A stretch of DNA of 9,244 nucleotides from Bacteroidaceae bacterium (GCA_017548225.1 JAFYMV010000188.1:1-9244); one strand, 5' to 3'. Numbered from the stretch's first letter, positions 1 through 6,813 are shown. Notes: generated by a model from the letters alone, not told the origin. A program made the numbers and translations.

Positions 1-298
1 GGCCTCTTTTATAATGGGTGGATGGGAAATCTGGAATAGAATAGTTTTTCGGGTGGAAAAGACTTAGCAAGGGGCAATTGAAAATTAAACCAACATCGCG
101 GTTTTCGTTATCGTCGTCGTTTCCGTTAGGTTTTACCCTTGCCAGGGCAAAAATAAAAATCGTTTACTCTGTATTTACTATTAGTTTTCTCTTTTTTGAT
201 GCAATTTAGTCTGTTTACTTTGTTCTTTGAGAAATGAATATCTCAGAGCGTTCGCATTGTCTTTTATTATCTTTTGAGAGGAAAAATAACGCATTTGC
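1..298. other. Intergenic region, no gene recognised
   Basis: No forward frame entering from the left edge runs far: stops fall within about the first 65 bases in all three. No reading frame here has a start codon and protein-like content. A weak hairpin (CCCT 136-139 / AGGG 144-147) lacks a T-run on either strand. A second imperfect hairpin pairs 225-232 with 241-248 and has one G-U pair. The heptamer GACTTAG at 61-67 recurs twice just before the fimbrillin operon (630-636 and 640-646). The stretch is AT-rich and probably lies between transcription units. Confidence 0.5.
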
Positions 299-328
299 TT
301 TGTTAATAATAATTAATATGTAACTTTG
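299..328 (+). promoter_or_regulatory. Bacteroidetes-type promoter for the 333-496 RNA
   Basis: TTTG at 299-302 is followed by 18 bases and then TAACTTTG at 321-328, an exact match to the TAnnTTTG -7 element of the Bacteroidetes primary sigma factor. A second TTTG at 294-297 would give a 23-base spacer. Transcription should begin around 333-336, exactly where the self-pairing sequence starts, so promoter and RNA candidate support each other. Confidence 0.7.
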
Positions 329-332
329 TAGC

Positions 333-496
333 GCCCGAGGGGAGTAATCCTTGGGTCAAGAAAGCGTTTCTTGCTTTATCCCGTACATCGAAATCTGGAA
401 AATTTCAACAATAGAGGGATGAGGACAATGCAACGCTCATTCTGTCTTTGTATATGCAGGGGCGTGTACAGTCTTTAGTGGCTGTACACTTTTATT
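333..496 (+). ncRNA. Candidate structured small RNA (about 160 nt), possibly Bacteroidales-1/6S-like
   Basis: This stretch sits between a consensus promoter and a terminator-like hairpin and has no convincing ORF. By eye it forms successive helices: 334-340 with 349-355 (CCCGAGG/CCTTGGG, one G-U); 357-363 with 367-373 (perfect CAAGAAA/TTTCTTG, 3-nt loop); 378-382 with 416-420, enclosing 390-394 with 402-406; 422-427 with 443-448; and the terminal hairpin 464-471/482-489. An alternative long-range closing helix, 332-336 with 460-464 (CGCCC/GGGCG), competes with the first hairpin, so two conformations are possible. From memory, the Bacteroidales-1 RNA class (later linked to 6S RNA) also has a TTTG/TAnnTTTG promoter, similar size and a 3' terminator; I cannot verify membership. 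It could instead be an attenuator leader for the operon that begins about 200 nt downstream. Confidence 0.5.
464..493 (+). terminator. Rho-independent terminator-like hairpin
   Basis: A perfect 8-bp stem, GTGTACAG (464-471) with CTGTACAC (482-489), encloses a 10-nt loop and is followed at once by TTTT (490-493) and further A/T bases. The T-run lies on the + strand side only. It would end the RNA that starts near 333, or act as an attenuator before the fimbrillin operon. Confidence 0.6.
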
Positions 497-519
497 CATA
501 TATGCGACAGTGTGGGGTA

Positions 520-550
520 TTTGTTTCTCAGTTCATTTCTATTACGGTTT
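520..550 (+). promoter_or_regulatory. Weak candidate promoter for the fimbrillin operon
   Basis: TTTG at 520-523 is followed by exactly 19 bases and then TACGGTTT at 543-550, which departs from TAnnTTTG at two positions. It is the best promoter-like arrangement I found between the terminator at 493 and the first operon gene, and would leave a leader of about 135 nt. The match is poor, so the operon may use a regulated promoter that I cannot recognise, or read-through from upstream. Confidence 0.2.
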
Positions 551-617
551 TTCCAGAGCCAGATGTACAATGAGCGCGACAAGTCTCTACGCTTTTCTTG
601 TATTCGTTAGCCAACAC

Positions 618-676
618 ATTATTAACGCTGACTTAGGGAGACTTAGATGCATTGTTAATGGATTTATATTATTAAC
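618..676 (+). repeat. Short direct repeats before the fimbrillin operon
   Basis: ATTATTAAC occurs at 618-626 and 668-676, exactly 50 bp apart, with a variant ATTGTTAAT at 651-659. Nested between them, GACTTAG occurs at 630-636 and 640-646, 10 bp apart (about one helical turn). The cluster lies 16-74 bp before the first start codon. This could be an operator for a regulator, but the units are short and AT-rich, so chance is not excluded. Confidence 0.35.
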
Positions 677-691
677 CAAATACATCAAACA

Positions 692-1594
692 ATGAAAAAG
701 TTTTTATCCTTCTGTGCAATCGCAAGTGTAGCCTTCATGGCAAGTTGTTCACAGAATGGTGGTGAGGAACCCGCTCCGCAGCCCAATCCTGAAAAACTTC
801 CCATTACCATTAGTACCCAATTAAGTGCTACTCGCGCCACTGATGCAGCCTTTGAGTCTGGTGACGAGGTGGGTATCTATGTAGTGAATCAAACAAATGG
901 TGTATCAGGAACTTTGTCAACAAGTGGAAACTATGTTGACAATATGCGTTTCACATATACTTCGGACAAATGGACGCCCGATACAGAAATCTACTGGGTG
1001 GATAAGAATGCAACAGCTGACTTTTATTGCTATTACCCCTATGCAAATCCTACAAGTATTACATCGCACACATTTGCTACCAAGACCGACCAGTCTACGC
1101 TCAATAACTACAAGGCCAGCGAATTGATCTGGGGTAAGGCGACCGCAGTTGTTGCTAGTGAAAATGCGGTGCCCATCACTATGAATCATTCTTTGAGTAA
1201 TGCTATTGTGGTGATTGCACCGGGTAAAGGTTTCACTGCAGAGACTTTGGCTGCTGCCAATATTGAGGTGAAGATTGCTAATGTAAAGCCCAATGCTTCA
1301 ATTAACCTTACCAATGGTGTGGTTACAGCTACGGGTACCACTTCTGCTATTACCATGTATAAGGATAGCGATTTAAACTATCGTGCCCTTATTGTTCCGC
1401 AAACCGTAGCTGAGAGTTCGCTTGTGGTGTTGACAATTGACGGCATCACTTATACCCTCACCAAAGGATTTACCTTTAAGGCCAATACTCGACACACATT
1501 CACTGTAACAGTCAGCAAAATTAATAATGGTATCAACATCGGTATCGGTGATTGGGTTATTGACGAAACTGACAATGGAGGTAGTGCGGAATAA
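692..1594 (+). CDS. Fimbrillin family (Mfa-like) lipoprotein, first paralogue
   Basis: This 300-residue protein is probably a surface lipoprotein of the Mfa-like/fimbrillin family (type V pilus-related). The N-terminus is a lipoprotein signal: two Lys, a hydrophobic stretch, then lipobox MASC with Cys19. SQNGGEE follows the Cys, a modest fit to a surface-export signal. A low-complexity Pro/Glu linker leads to T-R-A at Arg48, where many fimbrillin-like proteins carry an Arg that in type V pilins is the maturation cleavage site (inference here). Family motifs follow: GDEVGIYVV (57-65), YYPY (114-117), DQST, a WGKA stretch and the late VPQT strand. The two other fimbrillins of the operon share the same motif order, so it is a tandem paralogue. 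ATG at 692 follows an AT-rich leader with no Shine-Dalgarno box. It opens the operon; the next gene starts 19 nt after its stop. Whether it is a shaft, tip or adhesin subunit cannot be told. Confidence 0.85.
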   Translation: MKKFLSFCAIASVAFMASCSQNGGEEPAPQPNPEKLPITISTQLSATRATDAAFESGDEVGIYVVNQTNGVSGTLSTSGNYVDNMRFTYTSDKWTPDTEIYWVDKNATADFYCYYPYANPTSITSHTFATKTDQSTLNNYKASELIWGKATAVVASENAVPITMNHSLSNAIVVIAPGKGFTAETLAAANIEVKIANVKPNASINLTNGVVTATGTTSAITMYKDSDLNYRALIVPQTVAESSLVVLTIDGITYTLTKGFTFKANTRHTFTVTVSKINNGINIGIGDWVIDETDNGGSAE

Positions 1595-1613
1595 GACTAT
1601 AAAAACAAGGATT

Positions 1614-2465
1614 ATGAATGCTGCTGAAAGACTTCCTTATATCTCCGAGGTGCAGAAAGAGCATAAGCCTGTAAAAGCACTTAAGAACAAAGAGGAAATA
1701 TTCCCGTTAAGGGGAAAGGTCAAACTCTATAAGTTCATGGATTGGGATGCTTTTAAGGGCACCCTATCCAAAGGCTTACAATTTTGTGAGCCCAGTTGTT
1801 GGCCCGACAAGTTCGAATCGCGTTTTTACGAAGCGGATTACTCATCAGTTACTCATGCAACCGAACCACTTCCTCGTCAGTTGTATGCATGTTGCTTGGC
1901 ACTTGAAGGGAATTGTGAGGCCGCATGGAAAATTTATGGTAAAGGGAGCGTTTGTGTACGCTTAACCATCCGACGCAGTGCCTTCTTGAACCTTTTAGCA
2001 CGACATGTCGTGCGCGGTCTTATGGATGCCTATGAAGGAAAGGTTATTTATCTGAAGAAATATATTCTCTCAAACTTACATATTCCTAATATACAAGGAG
2101 CAACCAAGATCCACAAAGCACTTTTTAACAGAGCTACTTTTTCTCTTGATGATTTTCTGTCATTGCTCTTGCTGAAACGCGATGATTTTGAGTACGAAAA
2201 GGAAGTGCGTTATTTTCTTGTCCCACACCAAAAGAGAGAACAGAATAAATATTGTCTTTCCATCGAAAAAGATGATTGGATAACTTTAGTGGAGAAAATC
2301 ACTTTGGTTAATCCAATGTCAGGAAAAGAAGTTGACTCTTTAACGGAGATGGAGGAATGTCGGAAATTCATAGGAGAAAACCTTCCAGGAATTCCCGTAG
2401 AGATTTATGACCCGAATGAGGATGAGGAAATAAAGAAGAACGGACATATTACAATCATACCATAA
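1614..2465 (+). CDS. DUF2971-like protein of unknown function
   Basis: This 283-residue protein has no signal peptide or membrane segment and is predicted to be cytosolic. The ATG at 1614 is preferred over the in-frame ATG at 1527, which would overlap the upstream gene by 68 nt and add 29 residues without family features. It resembles DUF2971: LYKF at 38-41; an LQF-x-x-PS-x-W-x-D-x-F-E segment (55-68) like the family's 'KFS.PS.FNDPFE'; the CCLALE...AAWKIYGKGSVCVRL block (93-117) like 'CFS...LW..Y..G..GvCI.F'; and a YEKEVRYF block (194-201) like 'W.yE.EwR'. No biochemical function is established for DUF2971, so none is assigned. It lies 19 nt after the first fimbrillin and 19 nt before the protease gene, so co-transcription is likely. 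A soluble protein between exported lipoproteins is unexpected. The gene contains a perfect 16-bp palindrome at 1998-2013. Confidence 0.7.
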   Translation: MNAAERLPYISEVQKEHKPVKALKNKEEIFPLRGKVKLYKFMDWDAFKGTLSKGLQFCEPSCWPDKFESRFYEADYSSVTHATEPLPRQLYACCLALEGNCEAAWKIYGKGSVCVRLTIRRSAFLNLLARHVVRGLMDAYEGKVIYLKKYILSNLHIPNIQGATKIHKALFNRATFSLDDFLSLLLLKRDDFEYEKEVRYFLVPHQKREQNKYCLSIEKDDWITLVEKITLVNPMSGKEVDSLTEMEECRKFIGENLPGIPVEIYDPNEDEEIKKNGHITIIP

Positions 2466-2484
2466 GAAGAAATAGAATAGCAAT

Positions 2485-5400
2485 ATGAAAAAGTTTTCAA
2501 GTCTGTTATTATTAGTAGCACTTTTAATCATTGGTTGTACCGATGATATGGGTATTACTGGTCCTGTCAATACGGATTCAAATATATCCATTGAGATTCG
2601 TAACGAGATAAACCAAGTACCAGTGACTCGTGTCAACGATGAGGGTTTCTGCGATGGTGATGCCGTGGGTATCTATGTAGTTAACTACAATGAAGATGCT
2701 CCAGGAACATTACAAGTGAGTGGAAACCAAGCCGACAATGTGAAATACACCTATTCTGAAGCCGAACAGAAATGGACACCGGAGTATGATGTGTTTTATT
2801 ACGATAAGGTGACCCCTGTGGATATTATCGGATATTATCCCTATGGTGCGCCTGCTGATGTACAGGTTTACCCCTTTGAAGTGGCACGCGATCAATCTAC
2901 GGATGCTGCAAATGGTCTATTGGGAGGTTACGAAGCTTCGGACTTCTTGTGGGGTAAAGTCGAAAAGAGTAAACCTATAGCCACCAAGGTCAATATAAGT
3001 TTCCACCATCGTATGGCTGGCGTGCAGGTAGAGTTAATCGAAGGTACGGGATTTGCCGATGGCGAATGGAATACGATTGAAAAGGAGGTTTTAGTGAGCA
3101 ATACCAAGCGCAATGCTACCATCAACCTCTCTACAGGTGAGGTGACAGCTACAGGTGAGGTGCCCACTACTGGTATAGTGCCCCATAAGAGTGAGGGGAT
3201 GTTCCGTGCAGTTGTAGTGCCTCAAACTGTTGAGGCTTCCACTGCATTGTTCAATATTACGGTAGATGGCACATCCTATATTTATCGTAAGAATGAGTCC
3301 ATGGTTTACATCTCTGGTAAGCTGCACAAGTTTACGATTGAGGTATCAAAAAAGGGACAAGATGGATTGGTGTTCAAGTTGCTTGGTGAAAGTATTATAG
3401 CCTGGGAGAATGAGAATATCACGCACGACGGCTCAGCAAGAGAGTATGTAGTAATCCATGTGCCTAAAGCTTCTACTGATGAAAGCAGTGCGCTAAAAAA
3501 AACTTTCGAATCATCGGGAAAGGACTTCTCAAAGATTATTAATCTCAAGGTCACAGGTGAAATCAATGAGTATGACTTCTATTTTATGCGAGATGAAATG
3601 AGTGCATTGCAGTCGGTTAATCTTAAAGAAGTTGAGGTTGTAGAGAAGGAAATCCCAAGCGAAGCATTTTCTGGAAAATCGTTATTGACAAGATTTGTCT
3701 TCCCTGAAAATATTGGAAATATCGGAGATAGCGCATTTCAAGGTACGAATTTGGCTGGCTCTCTTATATTGCCGAATAGCATAACTGAAATAGGTGATTG
3801 GGCATTTTATCTTGTGGCTTCATTGAGTGGAACATTGAGTTTGCCAAAATCTTTAAAAGAAATAGGAGCTTATTCTTTCTACTTTTGTCAATTTTCCGGC
3901 CAGCTACAGATTCCCAATTCAGTTATCACTATTGGACAAAATGCTTTCTCAGGCAATAATTTTTCTGGGAGCCTTCAACTACCTGAAGAATTAGAGATTT
4001 TAGGGGCGGGTGCTTTTAGTGTTATATCTAATATAACAGGTTCTTTAAAAATTCCTGAGAAAATCAAGATTATAAATTCACAAGCCTTTGCTTATTGTGG
4101 CTTTGATGGAGATTTAATCTTACCACATAGCTTGTTAGAAGTTCAAAGTAGAGCATTTGTTGGATGTTGTTTTAGAGGGAACCTTCAACTTCCAGCGTCA
4201 ACAATTATAATAGGAGAGTCTGCTTTTTCGTTAAATAGTTTCAGTGGAACTTTAAAATTGCCATCATCTCTGATGGTAATTGGGTCGGGAAGCTTTTATG
4301 GTTGTAACTTAACAGGTATTGTAGAAATCCCCGAGGGTATAACTTCTATCCCTCAACAGCTATTTGGTGAATGCACTAAATTAGAAGGTGTTGTTATCCC
4401 AAAAAGTGTTGAGAGTATTGGAACTGATGCATTTTACAACTGCTACCAACTAAACTCAATCACTTGCCATGCATTGACACCTCCTACTTTGACCTCGACT
4501 GCTTTTAATGGCGTGGCCAAAGATAATTTTGCTGTAGAAGTGCCTGAAGCTTCGATTGCGGAATATACGACTGCACCCAATTGGAATGAGTTCAAGCGCA
4601 TTGCTGCTCATCGCGACTTTACCATCAGTCGCAACCTTTTTCGCGCTCTTAATGCGGAGAATAACAAGACATTGGTGTTGCGCGCACCCAGTGGTGAATC
4701 GTGGAGCATAGAGAGTAAGCCCGATTGGGTAACCGTGACTCCAGAGAGCGGTGTGGGAAAGACTGAAGTAACCATCACTGTAGATGAATTGGCTATGGGT
4801 GGCGGTAATCGTGATGGAGAAGTGGTGTTCTTACTTGACGGCAAAGATTATCGTGCTCGCACAAAAGTAGAGCAATATGATTATGAGTATGGCGATGGAG
4901 ATGTTATCACCTATCAATCTGCAACAAAGGGCAATGGCGTAAACCTTGTGTTTATGGGCGACTGCTTTGATGCCAAGGATATAACCGAAGGTAAGTATCT
5001 CGACGGGACGAGTGAGGCCATAGAACACTTCTTTGCTGTAGAACCCTACAAGACTTATCGCGAATATTTTAATGTATATATCGTGTTTGGACTCTCTCCG
5101 GATAGTGGTATGGGTACCGTTAATACGATTCGTGAGGCAAAGTTTGGTTCGCAATATACTTTGGGCGAAGGCATTGCTCCTGATGAGACCATTTGCTTTG
5201 AGTATGCTTGTAAAGCACCAACGGTTGCTCCAGAGAATATTTCTGAAACAGTATTGGTGTTGATAGAGAACTCCTCTGAATATGGAGGCATCTGTTATAT
5301 GTGGGATGATGGTTCGGCTATTGCTGTGTGCCCCATGAGTGAGGATGCTTATCCGTATGACTTCCGTGGCTTGGTGCAGCATGAGGCAGGTGGCCATGGT

Positions 5401-5895
5401 TTCGGTAAGTTGGGAGATGAATACATCTATTGCAATGCCTTTATAACAAATTGTCCAGTTTGTGGAGATGCAAGTAAGCCTGTTCGTAAAGGGCATAGCT
5501 TGGGATGGTATCAGAACCTATGGCTTACGGGGAATATGTATGAGGTGCCTTGGAGTCATTTGATATTCGATGAGAAATATCAAAATACGGTAGACATCTA
5601 CGAAGGTGGTTATATGCACACTCGTGGCATATTCCGTTCGGAGCCGACAAGTTGCATGAACAACAACATCCCTTATTTCTCGGCCATCTCTCGTGAAGAG
5701 ATTGTAAAGCGTATCAAGCGATATGCCGGCGAAGAGTATTCATTTGAAGAGTGGAAAGCCAATGATGTAGCATTAGCAACTCGTAGCAGTGAGCTGACTC
5801 GCTCGTTGACCACATATGGAAACTATCTATCGAGCAGAAAACAACATGAACCGAGATTTATGGGCGAGAAACCTAACATCAAGTCAAACAAATAA
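2485..5895 (+). CDS. Multidomain lipoprotein: fimbrillin module, BspA-type LRR, BACON, M64 metallopeptidase
   Basis: This 1136-residue protein is probably anchored at the cell surface. Its signal ends in lipobox IIGC (Cys18), followed by TDD, which fits a Bacteroidetes lipoprotein export signal. Domains in order: a fimbrillin/Mfa-like module (about 35-290) with T-R-V at Arg49, GDAVGIYVV, YYPY and DQST as in its neighbours; BspA-type leucine-rich repeats (about 385-680), 11 units of about 23 residues; a BACON-like beta domain (about 711-805); and an M64 (IgA-protease type) zinc peptidase (about 805-1110). The catalytic motif is HEAGGH (966-971) followed by GFGKLGDEY. It has one residue more than HExxH, giving HExxGH; Asp978/Glu979 are the conserved acidic pair and Met1058 is a possible Met-turn residue. 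No type IX C-terminal domain is seen. Likely substrates (host glycoproteins, IgA, mucin) are inferred from the families only. The LRR DNA is strikingly AT-rich. The gene starts 19 nt after the DUF2971-like gene. Confidence 0.85.
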   Translation: MKKFSSLLLLVALLIIGCTDDMGITGPVNTDSNISIEIRNEINQVPVTRVNDEGFCDGDAVGIYVVNYNEDAPGTLQVSGNQADNVKYTYSEAEQKWTPEYDVFYYDKVTPVDIIGYYPYGAPADVQVYPFEVARDQSTDAANGLLGGYEASDFLWGKVEKSKPIATKVNISFHHRMAGVQVELIEGTGFADGEWNTIEKEVLVSNTKRNATINLSTGEVTATGEVPTTGIVPHKSEGMFRAVVVPQTVEASTALFNITVDGTSYIYRKNESMVYISGKLHKFTIEVSKKGQDGLVFKLLGESIIAWENENITHDGSAREYVVIHVPKASTDESSALKKTFESSGKDFSKIINLKVTGEINEYDFYFMRDEMSALQSVNLKEVEVVEKEIPSEAFSGKSLLTRFVFPENIGNIGDSAFQGTNLAGSLILPNSITEIGDWAFYLVASLSGTLSLPKSLKEIGAYSFYFCQFSGQLQIPNSVITIGQNAFSGNNFSGSLQLPEELEILGAGAFSVISNITGSLKIPEKIKIINSQAFAYCGFDGDLILPHSLLEVQSRAFVGCCFRGNLQLPASTIIIGESAFSLNSFSGTLKLPSSLMVIGSGSFYGCNLTGIVEIPEGITSIPQQLFGECTKLEGVVIPKSVESIGTDAFYNCYQLNSITCHALTPPTLTSTAFNGVAKDNFAVEVPEASIAEYTTAPNWNEFKRIAAHRDFTISRNLFRALNAENNKTLVLRAPSGESWSIESKPDWVTVTPESGVGKTEVTITVDELAMGGGNRDGEVVFLLDGKDYRARTKVEQYDYEYGDGDVITYQSATKGNGVNLVFMGDCFDAKDITEGKYLDGTSEAIEHFFAVEPYKTYREYFNVYIVFGLSPDSGMGTVNTIREAKFGSQYTLGEGIAPDETICFEYACKAPTVAPENISETVLVLIENSSEYGGICYMWDDGSAIAVCPMSEDAYPYDFRGLVQHEAGGHGFGKLGDEYIYCNAFITNCPVCGDASKPVRKGHSLGWYQNLWLTGNMYEVPWSHLIFDEKYQNTVDIYEGGYMHTRGIFRSEPTSCMNNNIPYFSAISREEIVKRIKRYAGEEYSFEEWKANDVALATRSSELTRSLTTYGNYLSSRKQHEPRFMGEKPNIKSNK
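3700..4465 (+). repeat. Eleven BspA-type LRR units inside the protease gene
   Basis: Units begin at the FP of residues 406-407 and recur about every 23 residues to the IP at 638-639. The pattern is roughly (L/I)P-x-S-(L/I)-x-x-(I/L)-(G/x)-x-x-(A/S)-F-x-x-(C/x)-x-F-x-G-x-L. The GxL feature between units (for example FSGSLQLP) is regular in the middle of the array. The DNA is AT-rich: 13 of 60 bases are G/C at 4021-4080 and 17 of 60 at 4201-4260. Such LRRs mediate protein binding and adhesion in other Bacteroidales and Treponema surface proteins. Confidence 0.8.
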
Positions 5896-5898
5896 TCA

Positions 5899-6813
5899 AT
5901 GGAGGGTATGACAAAGAAAATAAGTATATGCAATAAAGCGCTGTGGGTGGCGATAGTTGGGCTCATGGTGGCAAGTTGTGATAATGACATAGTATCTAAT
6001 GGTGAGTATGCAGAAACTGATGGTCAATTACATATTGAAGTGAAACACCCCTCGCTCACACGAGCTATAGAGACCTCCTTTGAGAAAGACGATGTGATAG
6101 GTCTTTATGCTACGGAGTATGCTGATGAAGTAGCTGCTCCCCTACAGATCTCGGGTAACTGGGCAAACAATGTAGCAACAACTTTTGATGGAACCAATTG
6201 GGTGCATAGCAAGAAAATCTATTGGAGTGACAACAAAATGGATGTATATGGCTATTATCCTTATATGAAGCCGTCCTCAATTAATGAGCATGTTTGGTCT
6301 GTGCAACTTGATCAGTCAACGGCAGAGACTGCTGATGCTTTAAGTGGTTATGAGGCTTCGGACTTTCTTTGGGCAAAGGCTACAGGAGTGTCGCAAGAGG
6401 ATGGGGCTGCCACTTTGCAATTTGCTCATCGCTGTTCTAAACTAGTAATCAAGTTGGTCAAGGGACCCGATTATGCTGGTGTATTCCCTACCGAATCGGA
6501 ACTCTATATTCATAATGTAGTACCTACAGCTACCATTGACTTTACTACAGGAGCCGTAACTAAATATGTGTATGGTGAACCCGGAACAATCAAAGCTCGT
6601 CGTGTTGATGATGAAACCTTTGAAGCTATTATAGTGCCACAACGAGTAGATACTCGTCGTCCTTTTATTGAATATATAGCTAATGGGGTATCATTTTTGT
6701 TCGATGACACTTTTGTGTTTAAAGCTGGGAAGCAGCATACAATCAATTTAATGATTAATGCTAACCCCGACCAAATACGAGTAGAGATCGGTGGAGAAAT
6801 TGATGGGTGGTAA
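5899..6813 (+). CDS. Fimbrillin family (Mfa-like) lipoprotein, third paralogue
   Basis: This 304-residue protein is predicted to be an outer-membrane lipoprotein of the Mfa-like/fimbrillin family. The signal runs to lipobox VASC (Cys27 from the first ATG), followed by DND, a good fit to a surface-export signal. T-R-A (Arg55) lies 28 residues past the Cys, as in the two upstream paralogues. The family motifs follow in the same order: a DDVIGLYAT strand, GYYPY, DQST, GYEASDFLWAKA and IIVPQR. Two starts are possible: ATG at 5899, only 3 nt after the protease stop, or ATG at 5908, three codons later. The purines between them do not decide, because spacing to the second ATG is only 1 nt. The short gap implies co-transcription and perhaps translational coupling with the protease. 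It is the last gene before a strong terminator at 6884-6920. Its function as a structural subunit or adhesin is inferred. Confidence 0.85.
   Translation: MEGMTKKISICNKALWVAIVGLMVASCDNDIVSNGEYAETDGQLHIEVKHPSLTRAIETSFEKDDVIGLYATEYADEVAAPLQISGNWANNVATTFDGTNWVHSKKIYWSDNKMDVYGYYPYMKPSSINEHVWSVQLDQSTAETADALSGYEASDFLWAKATGVSQEDGAATLQFAHRCSKLVIKLVKGPDYAGVFPTESELYIHNVVPTATIDFTTGAVTKYVYGEPGTIKARRVDDETFEAIIVPQRVDTRRPFIEYIANGVSFLFDDTFVFKAGKQHTINLMINANPDQIRVEIGGEIDGW

Noticed and set aside
131..152. Hairpin with CCCT/AGGG stem and flanking T/A runs as a terminator.
   Set aside because: The stem is only 4 bp plus a mismatch, and neither strand has a T-run on its 3' side.
434..576. 8-bp inverted repeat CGCTCATT (434-441) / AATGAGCG (569-576) as possible ends of an invertible promoter.
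   Set aside because: A pair of 8-bp matches is expected by chance in about 600 bp, there is no recombinase gene nearby, and the enclosed segment includes a terminator rather than a promoter pointing out.
510..695. A 61-codon + strand frame whose stop overlaps the first fimbrillin ATG as ATGA, suggesting a coupled leader peptide.
   Set aside because: It starts at GTG, has no recognisable family or signal, is rich in Cys/Arg/aromatic residues without pattern, and covers the candidate promoter region. The ATGA overlap alone can arise by chance. Conservation in relatives would be needed.
1527..1613. N-terminal extension of the DUF2971-like protein from ATG 1527.
   Set aside because: It would overlap the fimbrillin gene by 68 nt, and the 29 added residues show no conserved feature. 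ATG 1614 gives the regular 19-nt spacing.
4831..5496. 221-codon - strand frame opposite the protease domain.
   Set aside because: It lies wholly antisense to a well-supported M64/BACON coding region, has no family resemblance or start context, and is explained as a shadow frame.
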